Source: Trichomonas tenax
Lineage: Eukaryota; Parabasalia; Trichomonadida; Trichomonadidae
Direction: 5' to 3'
Assembly (NCBI GenBank): GCA_023091735.1
Contig: JALKBU010000724.1
Location: forward strand, 1 to 26,603
DNA: 26,603 bases
The translations under genes were made by a program, and so were the position numbers. The notes under the pieces were generated by a model. That model made no database searches. It saw nothing but the letters and a program-made list of their open reading frames with translations, and was not told the origin of the DNA. Below are positions 17,258 to 26,603 of this stretch, one piece after another (position 1 is the first letter of the stretch; each line of letters opens with the position of its first letter).

Positions 17258-20200
17258 ATGGAAAAATCGAAGTTGGTATCATCGATTCTTTCCTTAACAA
17301 TAGTGGAAGGATTGGAGTACGACAGACTTCCTGACACTGTGAAGAACCATAATCCACCGAAATCGTTTCCGGTTCTCTCGAAAGAACAAAATTCGCAATT
17401 AATCAATCTGATATTGCAGAAATATAACATGAAAAAGGCAATGCAAGGCAGCGAGTATCAGTTTTCGTTCAATATTGAACTTCTTACTGAAATTTTAGCG
17501 AATTTTATAATTCAATTACCGAAATCGCCCAATTATATTCCGATTTTGATATTCAATCAATACATATCTTTTCACAAGGGTGAATTTATCACGAATGAAA
17601 TACCAGTTTTACTTGAAAATCTGCGATTAATTATGAAATATACTTCGAATGAAGACTTTAAACAATATGCAGTCAATGCATTCATCGATTTATATAATAT
17701 GATACCTGAAACTTGCACGCAATCCGAATTTCATCAATTACTTTCTCCATTATTTCAATTTATATCAGATTGCACAGAATTACATCCTTTGTTGTATCAC
17801 ATTGTCATTAAAATGTTCCAGATATCATTATCCTACAGCACAAATGTTTCAAGTTCAATGTTTAATGTTGTCAAAATAACAATAGAACACTTTCACGATA
17901 AAATATCAATGATGGAAATCGACGTTTTAGTCAATATTCTCAGCACGCAAATTCTTGAATTCCAGATTTCAGTTGTTCCTTTATTACACTCGATTTTGCA
18001 GTATTTTAGCATGATCAATTTCGACAGCGTTTTGGATGCTTCTACGACAAAAATAATCAATGCCATCGAGAAAACGAAGCCAATTCAAGTATGTGATTTT
18101 AGACAATTTGTGGCCGAGGAGAAAAACTATAAAATCTATGCTAATCATAACAAGCCGACCCTGAAATTGCAGGATTTGCTGGATTCAGATCTTTTGCAGT
18201 TAATTCATAATATCACAGCAATTACAAATGCGCATGTTGATCTAAGTAACAAATTTGTACTCAAAACAATCATTAAATTGGTAAAATCCGAATATTCAGA
18301 TCCATACACACTCACAAACTTGATTGTTTTCACCCAAGTCTTAAAATCTGTGAAAGATCCATTGATTGCATCGGATGCTATTCCAACACTTCTAAAATCA
18401 ATGATTTTCTCATCTTGCATGGACTCTCTGGAACCAGAAAAATATGAAATTATTAGTCTGTTGAAAAACGAAATATACACCATATTATTCTTCGCCGAAC
18501 CAAATACAATACTCTCAGAGCTCAAAAATCTCAATAAAAGATCGATACATTTATTATTCGATGTGATTTACCGTGTTTCAACACGTCAGATCATAATAAG
18601 TGATGCAAAGAAGATGGGAATGTTCAATTTGATCATTTGGATTTGGGATGTTCTCTCAAAACTCGAAGACAAACAATTATATCAATTTTATCTCTACGAT
18701 TATTTTGATTTTCTCGAATGTATACTAGAAAATGATCATGTTATGGATGAGTACTTCCGTTTCGCACAGTTTTACATGTTTATTTCTTCTTTATTGCACG
18801 AACCCTTATTATTACAGAGAGTTCTCAATTTAGAGGTAAAGTACATGAACAATCTCCGAAGCAATTCCAATGATCTATATAACATGAACATATCACAACA
18901 ATTAATTAAATTCTTTTTCCTTCCTATTGATCAGGACAGAATTCACGATGCAAATGAGTACATTAAGTTCCTTATATCAATTATGCGCATAAATCCAGGC
19001 ATTGTGGACATCTTCAAAGAAAATATTTTCAGAATTCTTCAAAACTTGCCAATCAACTGTACTAAAGAGGATTCAACTGCTTTCATACATCTGATATTCA
19101 ATCTTCTTGCCATAGGGTCAGACAATCTCATTTATTCACAGCAAATTTTCCGCAAAATCGAACAATATTTGGAACAAACTTTCGATAACGATATTCCTTG
19201 GTTTATTATTCACGATTTACTCTGTGTTTGTGCAGGAAAACCTTTGATCACCCTCAAAGCTGTATTTCAAGTCAAACAACCAAAATTCTTCGGAATTATT
19301 CTCAGAACAACGAAAAATCCGAGAAACTTAAATTACGTTGTTTGCCTGATTGACATCATTTGCCAGAAGTACCAATCAACGCGCTACATGTTCCACAACA
19401 ATGGCATCGATTTGCAGATCATTGATATTATAAAACACTCTGAATCAGACCTTTTAATCGATCTTTGCATCTCTGTCATTAAGAAGATTTCTTCTTCTGT
19501 TTCTTCAGCTGCTGTTGTCAACAGATTCATTTCTCTATTGATTCCAATCAAGGATAAGTACTTCCCGCGATATCAGGAGAAAGTCCTTAAGTTCTTGAAT
19601 GAAATGATCACTGATGCTTTGGATCAGCCTCCTTGTGGATTTGTTATCTCGAAGAACTCCGCTCCTTACATCAGAGGCTTTAACGCTGATCAATTTAAAG
19701 ACTTTTCTTTCTCCATATGGATGTACTGCACAACGACAGTAACAGACACAGTTGTTTTCTCAATCCATGACTCCGACAAATTCGCTTTATGTCTCTATAT
19801 GTCGAATGGTTATGCAACGATTGTTTTGAGTGATGGAGAATCAACGTGGGAGGGTCCTCTTAAACTGCGATGTCCTATAAACAAATGGTTCATTGTAACA
19901 TGTTCTATTCAGTTCATTAAAGCGGAGCCAAACAGCAGAATCATTGCATCAATTGGTTTAGAAGGCTATTTCATCAGGCAATTGTTCCAATACAATGAGT
20001 TTCATCCTGGTGAAGTTATTATTGAAATTTCAAACGGAACAACACAATCGGACAATGAAATGCTCATTGGACCTTTCTCTATATTCACACCTATCCCCGA
20101 AGCAGAACTTCCTCTTCTTTTCAAGTCCAATCCACATCAAATGCCGAAGATTCCTAAAGAACCTTTCTTCTTCATGATGCCGAAGAAGGATGGTGAAAGA

Positions 20201-23200
20201 ATTTCACTTTCGGTTAATCCTGGCTACAGTTTGTTCTACAAACCAATTAAAAACCCGCAGCCTTTCTCCATTCTCGATGTTTTGTCTGCAAGAATCGGTT
20301 ATTCAGTCCTCGTTCCTTTGTTTGCTGAATTTAATTTCACTTACGAAGATGGAAGAACTTTTGATGATTTTGGACTCATTTTAATTAATATTATTAAGAA
20401 CACTTTGATTTTGAACAACAGAAGCCAATCAGAATTAGACACATCTCATTCCTTTGAAGCGATTTCTTACCTTTTGTCTTCGATCAGCAATCCCGGAAAT
20501 ATTTTAACTTACGATCTTTATATTTCATTCTTTAATCTGTCAACATACATCACAAACAAATATTTGATGAAGAGTTTGTTCAGATCAATCATTTGCAACT
20601 TTTCGTTATGGCACAGTTCAAATGATCAAGTTAAAATTTTCAAACACTGGGAACAAGTTTTGTTCAAGACTTACATCGAATACGCGAGAAAGAGTTTATC
20701 ATTTGAGGAACTTTTAAGAATCGTCAGAACTTTCTATTACTACGAACCTGTCGAGACAGCATTGATCTCTATCAGAGAGATCGAAGTTGATGTTCAAGTC
20801 GTAAGGAGACTGCTGCTGAAATGCGCTTTTTATGTCATTGCTTACAGACATCAAGATAATGATTTTTCTTTGCTGGGATCCCAAATATTGACATCTGTCG
20901 TTCCAAGACAACAAAATGAACTTTTGGATCTGATGCTTGCAATTTTAGATCTCGATAACATCGGAGGAAATGATATTGCACAGTATTCTTCGCTTTTAAT
21001 GATCCACGCATTGATTGCAACAAACAATCTCGAAACTATCGAAAAAATGTTCAACGTTATGATTAAAATGCATAAGAAGTTTGAAATTCACGAAATTAAT
21101 CTCAGCGAACAGCTATATATGGTTTTAGAGGAACTTCCAATTTTATTGATGACGAATGAAGACTTCTTCAACGTTGTTTTGAAGTTCGCTAAAGAAAACT
21201 CAGAATTTTTCTCTCTCGCTTGTTACGTTGCACAAAATCTCGGCCAATCATTTGTAGAGAAAGTTTTCACAGAGATAGATACAGCACCGGAGCTCTCCAA
21301 GATCCATCATTGGACTGTTTGGCCTTCTCTCGCTTTCTTGACTTGTGGCAGCGAAATGAGAATCACGATTATCGACTTCTTGACGAAATGCGGAAGTGAT
21401 CTTTGGCTTGACGCTTTTGCCGCTATTGAACACATCGGAAGGTCGCTGGGAATCAGTGTTGTTCAACCGGAACATGATTTCATCAGCACAATCGCCGCGA
21501 GATTGTTGTCACAAGAAATTCCAAACACAAATAAAAATGTTGATGCGTTTATGAAAGTTGTGAAGTTCTTCTTGCTTCTCAAACCGCATGGATATGTTTC
21601 TAAGTACTTAGTAAGCAAATCACAGCCGAATTTAGTCAATATACAACACGACAATCCATTATACATGAAACAGATTGTCGCAAATCTCAGAAGTTTCCAA
21701 GGAGATCCAAGTCTCGAGAAATTGCTCGATTTGGCGATCAAAGATCTTAAAATTCAGAATTCTTTGGCCTCAGATTTGCATTTGATCATCACGAATCCAA
21801 TCGAAAAGCGTCACTTTGGACTTCTTTTCAACAGCGACGGATATTGGGTCGACAGAGACATCGTAATTATGGCATTCGATATATTCAACAGAATGCCTCT
21901 CGAAGAACACTTCGGATTGATGACAATCCTCGCTGGGATGATAATCAAATACAATCCAGACATCGCACACAAGTTTGTCAACAAGTACATCATTGTCATC
22001 AATCTTTTGCCCGAAATCAACGTTTACAATCATAGAGCTTTGATGTCGAATCGTCCAACATTCAGAAAAGCGGATCCTGTCACTTGCTTCATGAAAGCGC
22101 AAGAAGTTCTCGAGAAATTATCAAGCAAAGACGATCCTGTTGTCAATTTCGGCATTAACTATTCAAGTTTCGTCATGCAATGCAATTCAAGTGCAGAATT
22201 AATCGTTGGACTTTCGCAAGGAGAATTATTGCGAAAGATGTTCAATTCAGCGACAGATTTACTCGAAAGATATTCGAGATCCAAACTCCGTTACAGAATC
22301 GAATGGCGCAAACTGTGGCTCAGATTCATCGATGACGGAAGTCCGTGGAGAGACTGCATCTCGACGAAGATCGTGAAGAAGCTGAGAAGAGAATACACGG
22401 ATTGTTTGCCTTATGGATGTCCGATGAAGATTTTGTCGATCAAAGTCCAGAGAAAGAGCGACAGAGTCGTTGCAAGGCCATCCAATCCATTCTACGATGT
22501 CCTTGATTCAGTTAATGACGAGATTCAATGGAGTGAATGCACCAGACGCGATTTCGATGCAAACAGAGATTTCGCTGCAGAATTGATAAATTTGGATCAA
22601 AAGAAATCATGCAGTATCTTTATTTCGAACATTTCTTTGTTTGTTTATCAGCCGAACAAGACATTCTTCCAGATAATGCTCGACAATGTCACTTCCGTTC
22701 TTCTTAAGCCATGGAGATCCTCTGACAGCGCAGTCGAAATCGCAACGAAATATGGAGAATCGTTTTTGTTTAATATCTTAAATAACAGACTTCCTCAGTT
22801 CATTGGATATCTCAGATCATCGCACCTCAAGAGCTTAGAGCTCCCAATCCAAGTGCAGCCAAATGAATACGTGAGATATTTCGCTGACACGAAGATAACA
22901 GAGAAATGGGTCAATGGACAAATTTCCAATTTCGAGTATTTAATCGCTTTGAACCGATTCTCAGGAAGAACATTTCACTCGACACTTCAATACCCTATAA
23001 TGCCATGGGTATTGAGCGATTACATTACCGACGAATTCCCTCTCAACAATCCTTCATTGATAAGAAGCTTCAACATGAAAATGGGCCAAAATCTTCCAGA
23101 GAAAACAGTTGACAATCTTCATGTCGTGAAAATGCTTTCGAGACTTCAACCGTTTAGCACACTCACTAAAGAGAACTTCAACAACGTGAAGGACGAATGG

Positions 23201-24382
23201 TTGAATTCTACAATCAACGAAATTCCTCCGGAATTCTTTTATGCTCCAGAGATCTTCGAAGGCGTTGAATTGCCTCCTTGGGCCCGTTCTCCGATGGATT
23301 TCGTCTATTTCCACAGAAAGAACTTAGAGACGGATGATGTATCATCACAGCTCCACAAATGGATCGACGCAACATTCGGCATTGGACAGAAACTCGATGA
23401 ATCGAACATTCCTCCAAAAATCATCTTCAAGAGCAAACATCCACAAAGAAGCAAATGCCAGATTTCACAATACGCGAATGTCAACGAGCAGTTCATTACA
23501 GACAGACTCATCTGCGGTTTCATCACTTCAATGAACGAGAAATCAATCACCGCTGCCGTCATCAATGACAAAAGAGATTTAATCAGAGTCATATTAACAG
23601 ACAAAGGATTCAACACATATTCAGACCGTGTCCAGGCAGACTTAGGCCGAGAAAGACTTGCTCATTATGTTTTAGCGAAACAGAACACTTTCTTAGTCAA
23701 TAAAACAGACTCAGACACGATTTCGATAATCACCGATAATACAGTCAAAAAGCTCACGATGGGATCCTTTGTTTCATGCATGGACGCAAATGACATGTAC
23801 TCTGTTGTTGCTGATAACAACGCCATTGTCCATCTCTATCTCGCTGACAATTTAACGCGATCAATCTTCAAACTGCAAACTTACACACAGTCGATCAACA
23901 AAATCGTTGTTTCGAAGAATTTCCATTCCATCGTTTGTTCAACTGTTGACAACACGATTTTGATCATTTCTATAACAAGGAAATCACTGGCTTTCATCGT
24001 CCCGCTCGGAAACTTCCACGCAAAGAAGATAATAACAACGAACAGCTTCGGTTTCATCATTGCTGTCGGCAAAGGAATAATCGACGGAAATGTCTTGAGA
24101 AAGATCTTCATTATCTCATGCAACGGACAGATTCTGAAAGAGTTCGAAGTCAGAAACAAGATAACAGCAATAACGTCGTTTATTTCTTACGATGGATTCG
24201 ATTACGTGACATTGGCTGACAGCTTCGGAAAAGTTTTCTTGTTCGAAGCTTATTGCCCAGAAACAATGAAGCAGATAGGAACAATCGCTGGAAGAGTTCT
24301 CGCAATGAAGTCAGAACAGGGAAGAATCGTCGCTGTGACATCAAATGGAATTATTACTGTTCTTCCTTTTAATATAGATTAA
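17258..24382 (+). CDS. BEACH domain protein (2374 aa)
   Basis: A single intact ORF. In order: a long all-helical armadillo-like region (about 1-800); a concanavalin-A/LamG-like module (about 814-960, KDFSFSIWMYCTTT); more helical repeats (about 990-1700); a PH-like region (about 1780-1855, ISLFVYQPNKTFFQIMLDNV); the BEACH domain (about 1880-2050) with NGQISNFEYLIALNRFSGRT, QYPIMPWVLSDYITD, IPPEFFYAPEIF, LPPWARSPMDFVYFHR and LHKWIDATFGIGQ; then divergent WD-like repeats to the end. The order is that of neurobeachin/LRBA-class proteins, which act at membranes in vesicle traffic and lysosome or secretory-granule biology. The stretch between PIMPW and PPEFFY is only about 80 residues, shorter than the usual BEACH core, so part of the fold is reduced. 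Many ORFs on both strands inside this gene are shadows. Confidence 0.93.
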   Translation: MEKSKLVSSILSLTIVEGLEYDRLPDTVKNHNPPKSFPVLSKEQNSQLINLILQKYNMKKAMQGSEYQFSFNIELLTEILANFIIQLPKSPNYIPILIFNQYISFHKGEFITNEIPVLLENLRLIMKYTSNEDFKQYAVNAFIDLYNMIPETCTQSEFHQLLSPLFQFISDCTELHPLLYHIVIKMFQISLSYSTNVSSSMFNVVKITIEHFHDKISMMEIDVLVNILSTQILEFQISVVPLLHSILQYFSMINFDSVLDASTTKIINAIEKTKPIQVCDFRQFVAEEKNYKIYANHNKPTLKLQDLLDSDLLQLIHNITAITNAHVDLSNKFVLKTIIKLVKSEYSDPYTLTNLIVFTQVLKSVKDPLIASDAIPTLLKSMIFSSCMDSLEPEKYEIISLLKNEIYTILFFAEPNTILSELKNLNKRSIHLLFDVIYRVSTRQIIISDAKKMGMFNLIIWIWDVLSKLEDKQLYQFYLYDYFDFLECILENDHVMDEYFRFAQFYMFISSLLHEPLLLQRVLNLEVKYMNNLRSNSNDLYNMNISQQLIKFFFLPIDQDRIHDANEYIKFLISIMRINPGIVDIFKENIFRILQNLPINCTKEDSTAFIHLIFNLLAIGSDNLIYSQQIFRKIEQYLEQTFDNDIPWFIIHDLLCVCAGKPLITLKAVFQVKQPKFFGIILRTTKNPRNLNYVVCLIDIICQKYQSTRYMFHNNGIDLQIIDIIKHSESDLLIDLCISVIKKISSSVSSAAVVNRFISLLIPIKDKYFPRYQEKVLKFLNEMITDALDQPPCGFVISKNSAPYIRGFNADQFKDFSFSIWMYCTTTVTDTVVFSIHDSDKFALCLYMSNGYATIVLSDGESTWEGPLKLRCPINKWFIVTCSIQFIKAEPNSRIIASIGLEGYFIRQLFQYNEFHPGEVIIEISNGTTQSDNEMLIGPFSIFTPIPEAELPLLFKSNPHQMPKIPKEPFFFMMPKKDGERISLSVNPGYSLFYKPIKNPQPFSILDVLSARIGYSVLVPLFAEFNFTYEDGRTFDDFGLILINIIKNTLILNNRSQSELDTSHSFEAISYLLSSISNPGNILTYDLYISFFNLSTYITNKYLMKSLFRSIICNFSLWHSSNDQVKIFKHWEQVLFKTYIEYARKSLSFEELLRIVRTFYYYEPVETALISIREIEVDVQVVRRLLLKCAFYVIAYRHQDNDFSLLGSQILTSVVPRQQNELLDLMLAILDLDNIGGNDIAQYSSLLMIHALIATNNLETIEKMFNVMIKMHKKFEIHEINLSEQLYMVLEELPILLMTNEDFFNVVLKFAKENSEFFSLACYVAQNLGQSFVEKVFTEIDTAPELSKIHHWTVWPSLAFLTCGSEMRITIIDFLTKCGSDLWLDAFAAIEHIGRSLGISVVQPEHDFISTIAARLLSQEIPNTNKNVDAFMKVVKFFLLLKPHGYVSKYLVSKSQPNLVNIQHDNPLYMKQIVANLRSFQGDPSLEKLLDLAIKDLKIQNSLASDLHLIITNPIEKRHFGLLFNSDGYWVDRDIVIMAFDIFNRMPLEEHFGLMTILAGMIIKYNPDIAHKFVNKYIIVINLLPEINVYNHRALMSNRPTFRKADPVTCFMKAQEVLEKLSSKDDPVVNFGINYSSFVMQCNSSAELIVGLSQGELLRKMFNSATDLLERYSRSKLRYRIEWRKLWLRFIDDGSPWRDCISTKIVKKLRREYTDCLPYGCPMKILSIKVQRKSDRVVARPSNPFYDVLDSVNDEIQWSECTRRDFDANRDFAAELINLDQKKSCSIFISNISLFVYQPNKTFFQIMLDNVTSVLLKPWRSSDSAVEIATKYGESFLFNILNNRLPQFIGYLRSSHLKSLELPIQVQPNEYVRYFADTKITEKWVNGQISNFEYLIALNRFSGRTFHSTLQYPIMPWVLSDYITDEFPLNNPSLIRSFNMKMGQNLPEKTVDNLHVVKMLSRLQPFSTLTKENFNNVKDEWLNSTINEIPPEFFYAPEIFEGVELPPWARSPMDFVYFHRKNLETDDVSSQLHKWIDATFGIGQKLDESNIPPKIIFKSKHPQRSKCQISQYANVNEQFITDRLICGFITSMNEKSITAAVINDKRDLIRVILTDKGFNTYSDRVQADLGRERLAHYVLAKQNTFLVNKTDSDTISIITDNTVKKLTMGSFVSCMDANDMYSVVADNNAIVHLYLADNLTRSIFKLQTYTQSINKIVVSKNFHSIVCSTVDNTILIISITRKSLAFIVPLGNFHAKKIITTNSFGFIIAVGKGIIDGNVLRKIFIISCNGQILKEFEVRNKITAITSFISYDGFDYVTLADSFGKVFLFEAYCPETMKQIGTIAGRVLAMKSEQGRIVAVTSNGIITVLPFNID

Positions 24383-24905
24383 TTTTTTTGTATTTTTATA
24401 GGCACTTTGTTTGATACACAAAGTGATTTTTGTTTTATTTTGTTAATATTTTATAAATTTTCAAAATGTCATTTCTATCAAAATTGCCTAACGAAAATCA
24501 ATATTTCATAGGAGATATAGTAATTTTATTTAACAATCAAAACTAGTTATTGAATATATTTTTGAAATATCAAAATCTCAATTACATCAAAAATTAATGT
24601 ATTGAAGACATAAAATAAATGATCTGCAACAATATCATCAATAGATAATGTTATTTTTTGTGAATAATAAAATTTGATTATTCTGAATAAAAAAATATAA
24701 CATTTGGCAATAGCTAACATGGATTGCATTGAGACATATGCTTTTTATAAAATGGAAAATATGAAAATATATTATATCAAAAAAATAAATTATGAAATAT
24801 TAATAAAATGTTGAAAATTCATATATTCATAATTTAGATTGCTTTCAGTGCGTATTGAAATGTTAATAATGATATTTTTCATAATATCAAAATAAAAAAT
24901 TTACT
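24383..24905. other. AT-rich spacer between convergent genes
   Basis: The BEACH gene and the WDR74-like gene converge here. No gene or element is recognised. CACTTTGT ... ACAAAGTG at about 24402-24425 forms a short inverted repeat just after the BEACH stop, which could be a 3'-end hairpin. Confidence 0.5.
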
Positions 24906-25952
24906 CTATTCTTTATTATTGCACTTTGCCTGTGGGCACGGAGTGTATTTATCCCAGATGCCATCGCCGTTCTCCGGGAGTGCGTCCCAGTCAGATTCCG
25001 ATGAATCTTCGTTCGGAAGTGCATCATTGCAAAGAACGAAACATGTTGGCATCACTTTCGTGTAAGAGACCTTTGCGGCTTCTTTGACTTGCTTAGAAGT
25101 GTCGAACAAGTGAACAGTGCGTGAGCAGCAGAGAGAAGCAACAATTGGGCCACTCGGGTGCTTCGCGAGATCGAGAATTCCGCCGGTCATTCCATAGAAT
25201 GATCTGTCAACAGCAACTTTTGTGATTTTATTGTTTTCTTCGTCTAATTCAATATGGCCGTACCTGAACTGACCGGATGTATCACCAAACGCGAAGATAT
25301 TGTCGCCAAAGTTCTTAATGACAATGGCCGGAAATTCTTCGAAGATTTTCTGTCTAATAACTGGTTCATTGCCAGCACGAAGATCATAAACAAGAACCCC
25401 ACCCTGTGCCTGACCAACTAAGAAGATATTTTCATTGTAAAACTCTATTGAGGAATCATCATCCTTTAAAGGAATATTAAGTTCATCATTTGGTGGTGGA
25501 GCGGATATCCAGAAGTCCTTCTGCTGATCTACGTCGTAAACAACGCATCTATCGTTGATTCTGCCGTAAGCTGCGATTTTCTCTAAAGAATTTGCGCATG
25601 ATCCTTGTACTGTATCGAATTTAGCAATAACTTTTTCTTCGTTGAACACTGCGATGTATCCATTGAAGCATCCAACAAGATTTTCGCCATATCCGTGCAA
25701 TGAGAATGATTTTGCAGGAGAACCTATATCCAAAATCGACTTTCTGACATTATTATCAAACTCGAAGAACGATGCTCTACCGCAATCGTGAATTACTGCA
25801 GCGTCTGCAGGTGTTTGCATGTGAATCGCACCAATTCTCCAACTTTTGTCGGCCTTCTCTTCTTCATTGCCACCAATGGTGTCAACGACTTTGTTTTCCC
25901 AAACATTTATCAGTCTAACTCTGCCGTAGGCATCAGTAACAATTACGTGCAT
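24906..25952 (-). CDS. WDR74/Nsa1-like WD-repeat ribosome-assembly protein
   Basis: A WD-repeat propeller of 348 aa if started at ATG 25950-25952. Diagnostic stretches resemble WDR74 (yeast Nsa1): VLVYDLRAGNEPVIRQKIFEEFPA, IFAFGDTSGQF, GGILDLAKHPSGPIVASLCC then TVHLFD, and an acidic tail with SSESDWDALPENGDGIWDKY. In this family the protein works in the nucleolus on early 60S ribosomal subunits, with the AAA-ATPase NVL/Rix7. The frame is open upstream to ATG 26180, which would add 76 residues. I prefer 25952 because the family's N-terminus begins with a similar first strand (MHVIVTDAYGRV), and because the extra segment runs through a four-copy promoter-motif array. Codon use is GC-rich compared with its flanks. 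Confidence 0.8.
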   Translation of the reverse strand: MHVIVTDAYGRVRLINVWENKVVDTIGGNEEEKADKSWRIGAIHMQTPADAAVIHDCGRASFFEFDNNVRKSILDIGSPAKSFSLHGYGENLVGCFNGYIAVFNEEKVIAKFDTVQGSCANSLEKIAAYGRINDRCVVYDVDQQKDFWISAPPPNDELNIPLKDDDSSIEFYNENIFLVGQAQGGVLVYDLRAGNEPVIRQKIFEEFPAIVIKNFGDNIFAFGDTSGQFRYGHIELDEENNKITKVAVDRSFYGMTGGILDLAKHPSGPIVASLCCSRTVHLFDTSKQVKEAAKVSYTKVMPTCFVLCNDALPNEDSSESDWDALPENGDGIWDKYTPCPQAKCNNKE

Positions 25953-25997
25953 GGGATTTGTCACTTTTATTAAAATTATGGGCACAAACAATATTTT

Positions 25998-26067
25998 TTG
26001 ACATGTATTCATATAATCTGACATGTAAATCGTTTTTTGGCATGTATAAGCAAAAATGACATGTAAA
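25998..26067 (-). promoter_or_regulatory. Four-copy phased TGACATGTAAA array
   Basis: TTGACATGTATT (25998-26009), CTGACATGTAAA (26018-26029), TTGGCATGTATA (26037-26048) and ATGACATGTAAA (26056-26067): starts 20, 19 and 19 bp apart, about two turns of the DNA helix. It lies 46-115 nt upstream of ATG 25952 of the WDR74-like gene, which has no initiator. Confidence 0.6.
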
Positions 26068-26603
26068 TACAAATGAATTTTTTTATTTTTTATTGGAGTT
26101 TCTTCTCTTGAGCAAAACTTTTTATACGGCGATTCTTCTAGTACCATTCGATTAACCACAACGATCTCCGCCATTTGCAATATTTCTCATTGACAAAAAC
26201 AATATAAATTGAAGAGGTATTTTCGAATTAATTTTTCACATATCTTTTATTTCATATTCTTCATAGGGATGCGATGCATAGAGTAATGGCAACAAAATAC
26301 GTGAATAATCGAGCGATTTGATGAAAAATAAATCGTTTATTTTTGCAAAATATTGTGTAGTAGTATACATACTATTAGTATACTATGCATACTATATTGT
26401 GTAGTAGTAGTATACATACGGTATTTGTGTTAATAAACTTTGATAAAATTAGGCTTAGACACAAGTATGCAGAGTGTGATTTTGGCAGTATTTTTCCTTC
26501 TGCGGTGTAGTCCCGCGACCTTCATAACTTTTTATCTGATCAATATTTTTTCGATTTGAAAGTACTTTCATGTACATATTGATAGTTGTCTATCCAGTGG
26601 TAT
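26068..26603. other. AT-rich end region with short repeats
   Basis: No supported gene. The 26090-26180 part is less AT-rich and open on the minus strand (the upstream extension of the WDR74-like frame) but not recognised. A GC patch at about 26500-26525 contains a 31-codon minus-strand ORF (26430-26525) that I cannot identify. Confidence 0.4.
26351..26419 (+). repeat. Imperfect direct repeat with internal palindromes
   Basis: TATTGTGTAGTAGTATACAT at 26351-26370 recurs at 26395-26417 with one extra AGT. Between the copies are AGTATAC/GTATACT-type inverted words. This looks like local duplication. Confidence 0.55.

Noticed and set aside
24906..26180. Full-length 424-aa reading of the WDR74-like ORF from ATG 26180
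   Set aside because: The extra 76 residues cross the four-copy promoter array and do not resemble the start of the family; the propeller begins naturally at ATG 25952.
26430..26525. 31-codon minus-strand ORF in a GC-rich patch
   Set aside because: Too short, no promoter element, no recognised product; the patch also does not fold as a tRNA by eye.

Overview
This window reads as nuclear DNA of a parabasalid protist, a trichomonad of the Trichomonas/Tritrichomonas kind. That call is an inference from four things seen in the sequence: a very AT-rich background with long intron-free ORFs; short 5' leaders carrying initiator-like TCA(C/T)(A/T) sites 10-20 nt before the ATG; gene families typical of trichomonads (BspA-type leucine-rich repeats, ankyrin, VIT-VWA, beta-helix surface proteins, R2R3-type Myb); and many decayed copies of those families beside intact housekeeping genes. 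No rRNA, tRNA, CRISPR array or intact mobile element was recognised.

Layout, left to right. 1-800 is a small uncertain minus-strand ORF and a rich promoter-like segment. 810-1112 is an unrecognised short gene with a strong initiator. 1419-2108 (minus) is a broken beta-helix surface-protein fragment. 2587-3676 is an ankyrin gene broken by one frameshift. 4658-4840 is a small acidic ORF. 5200-5964 is a Myb protein. 6129-7368 (minus) is a decayed BspA-like gene. 8241-10477 (minus) is a heavily frameshifted VIT-VWA gene lying directly behind a long intact coiled-coil gene (10501-12597, minus). Then come a 262-aa coiled-coil gene (13086-13874, minus), a ubiquitin-like gene without a clear start (14355-14801, minus) and a 172-aa helical gene (16289-16807). 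A 2374-aa BEACH protein occupies 17258-24382, and a WDR74/Nsa1-type ribosome-assembly protein 24906-25952 (minus).

The most interesting signal is a recurrent non-coding motif, consensus YTGWCRYGTAAA (near-palindromic core TGACATGTCA). I count about 18 instances in seven clusters. Six clusters lie just upstream of an ORF and one has no gene. The clusters include a four-copy array spaced 19-20 bp in front of the WDR74-like gene and pairs spaced 16-19 bp elsewhere. Genes with the motif near the ATG mostly lack an initiator, and genes with an initiator mostly lack the motif. It therefore looks like a second promoter class, possibly undescribed. A 20-bp perfect palindrome centred on ACATGT and an E2F-like site lie in two of the same clusters.

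The genes do not form one pathway. The intact ones suggest transcription control (Myb), membrane traffic (BEACH), ribosome assembly (WDR74-like) and cytoskeletal or scaffold roles (coiled coils). The surface and repeat families here are all broken, and the intactness of the 7.1-kb BEACH ORF argues that this is real decay and not poor sequence quality.
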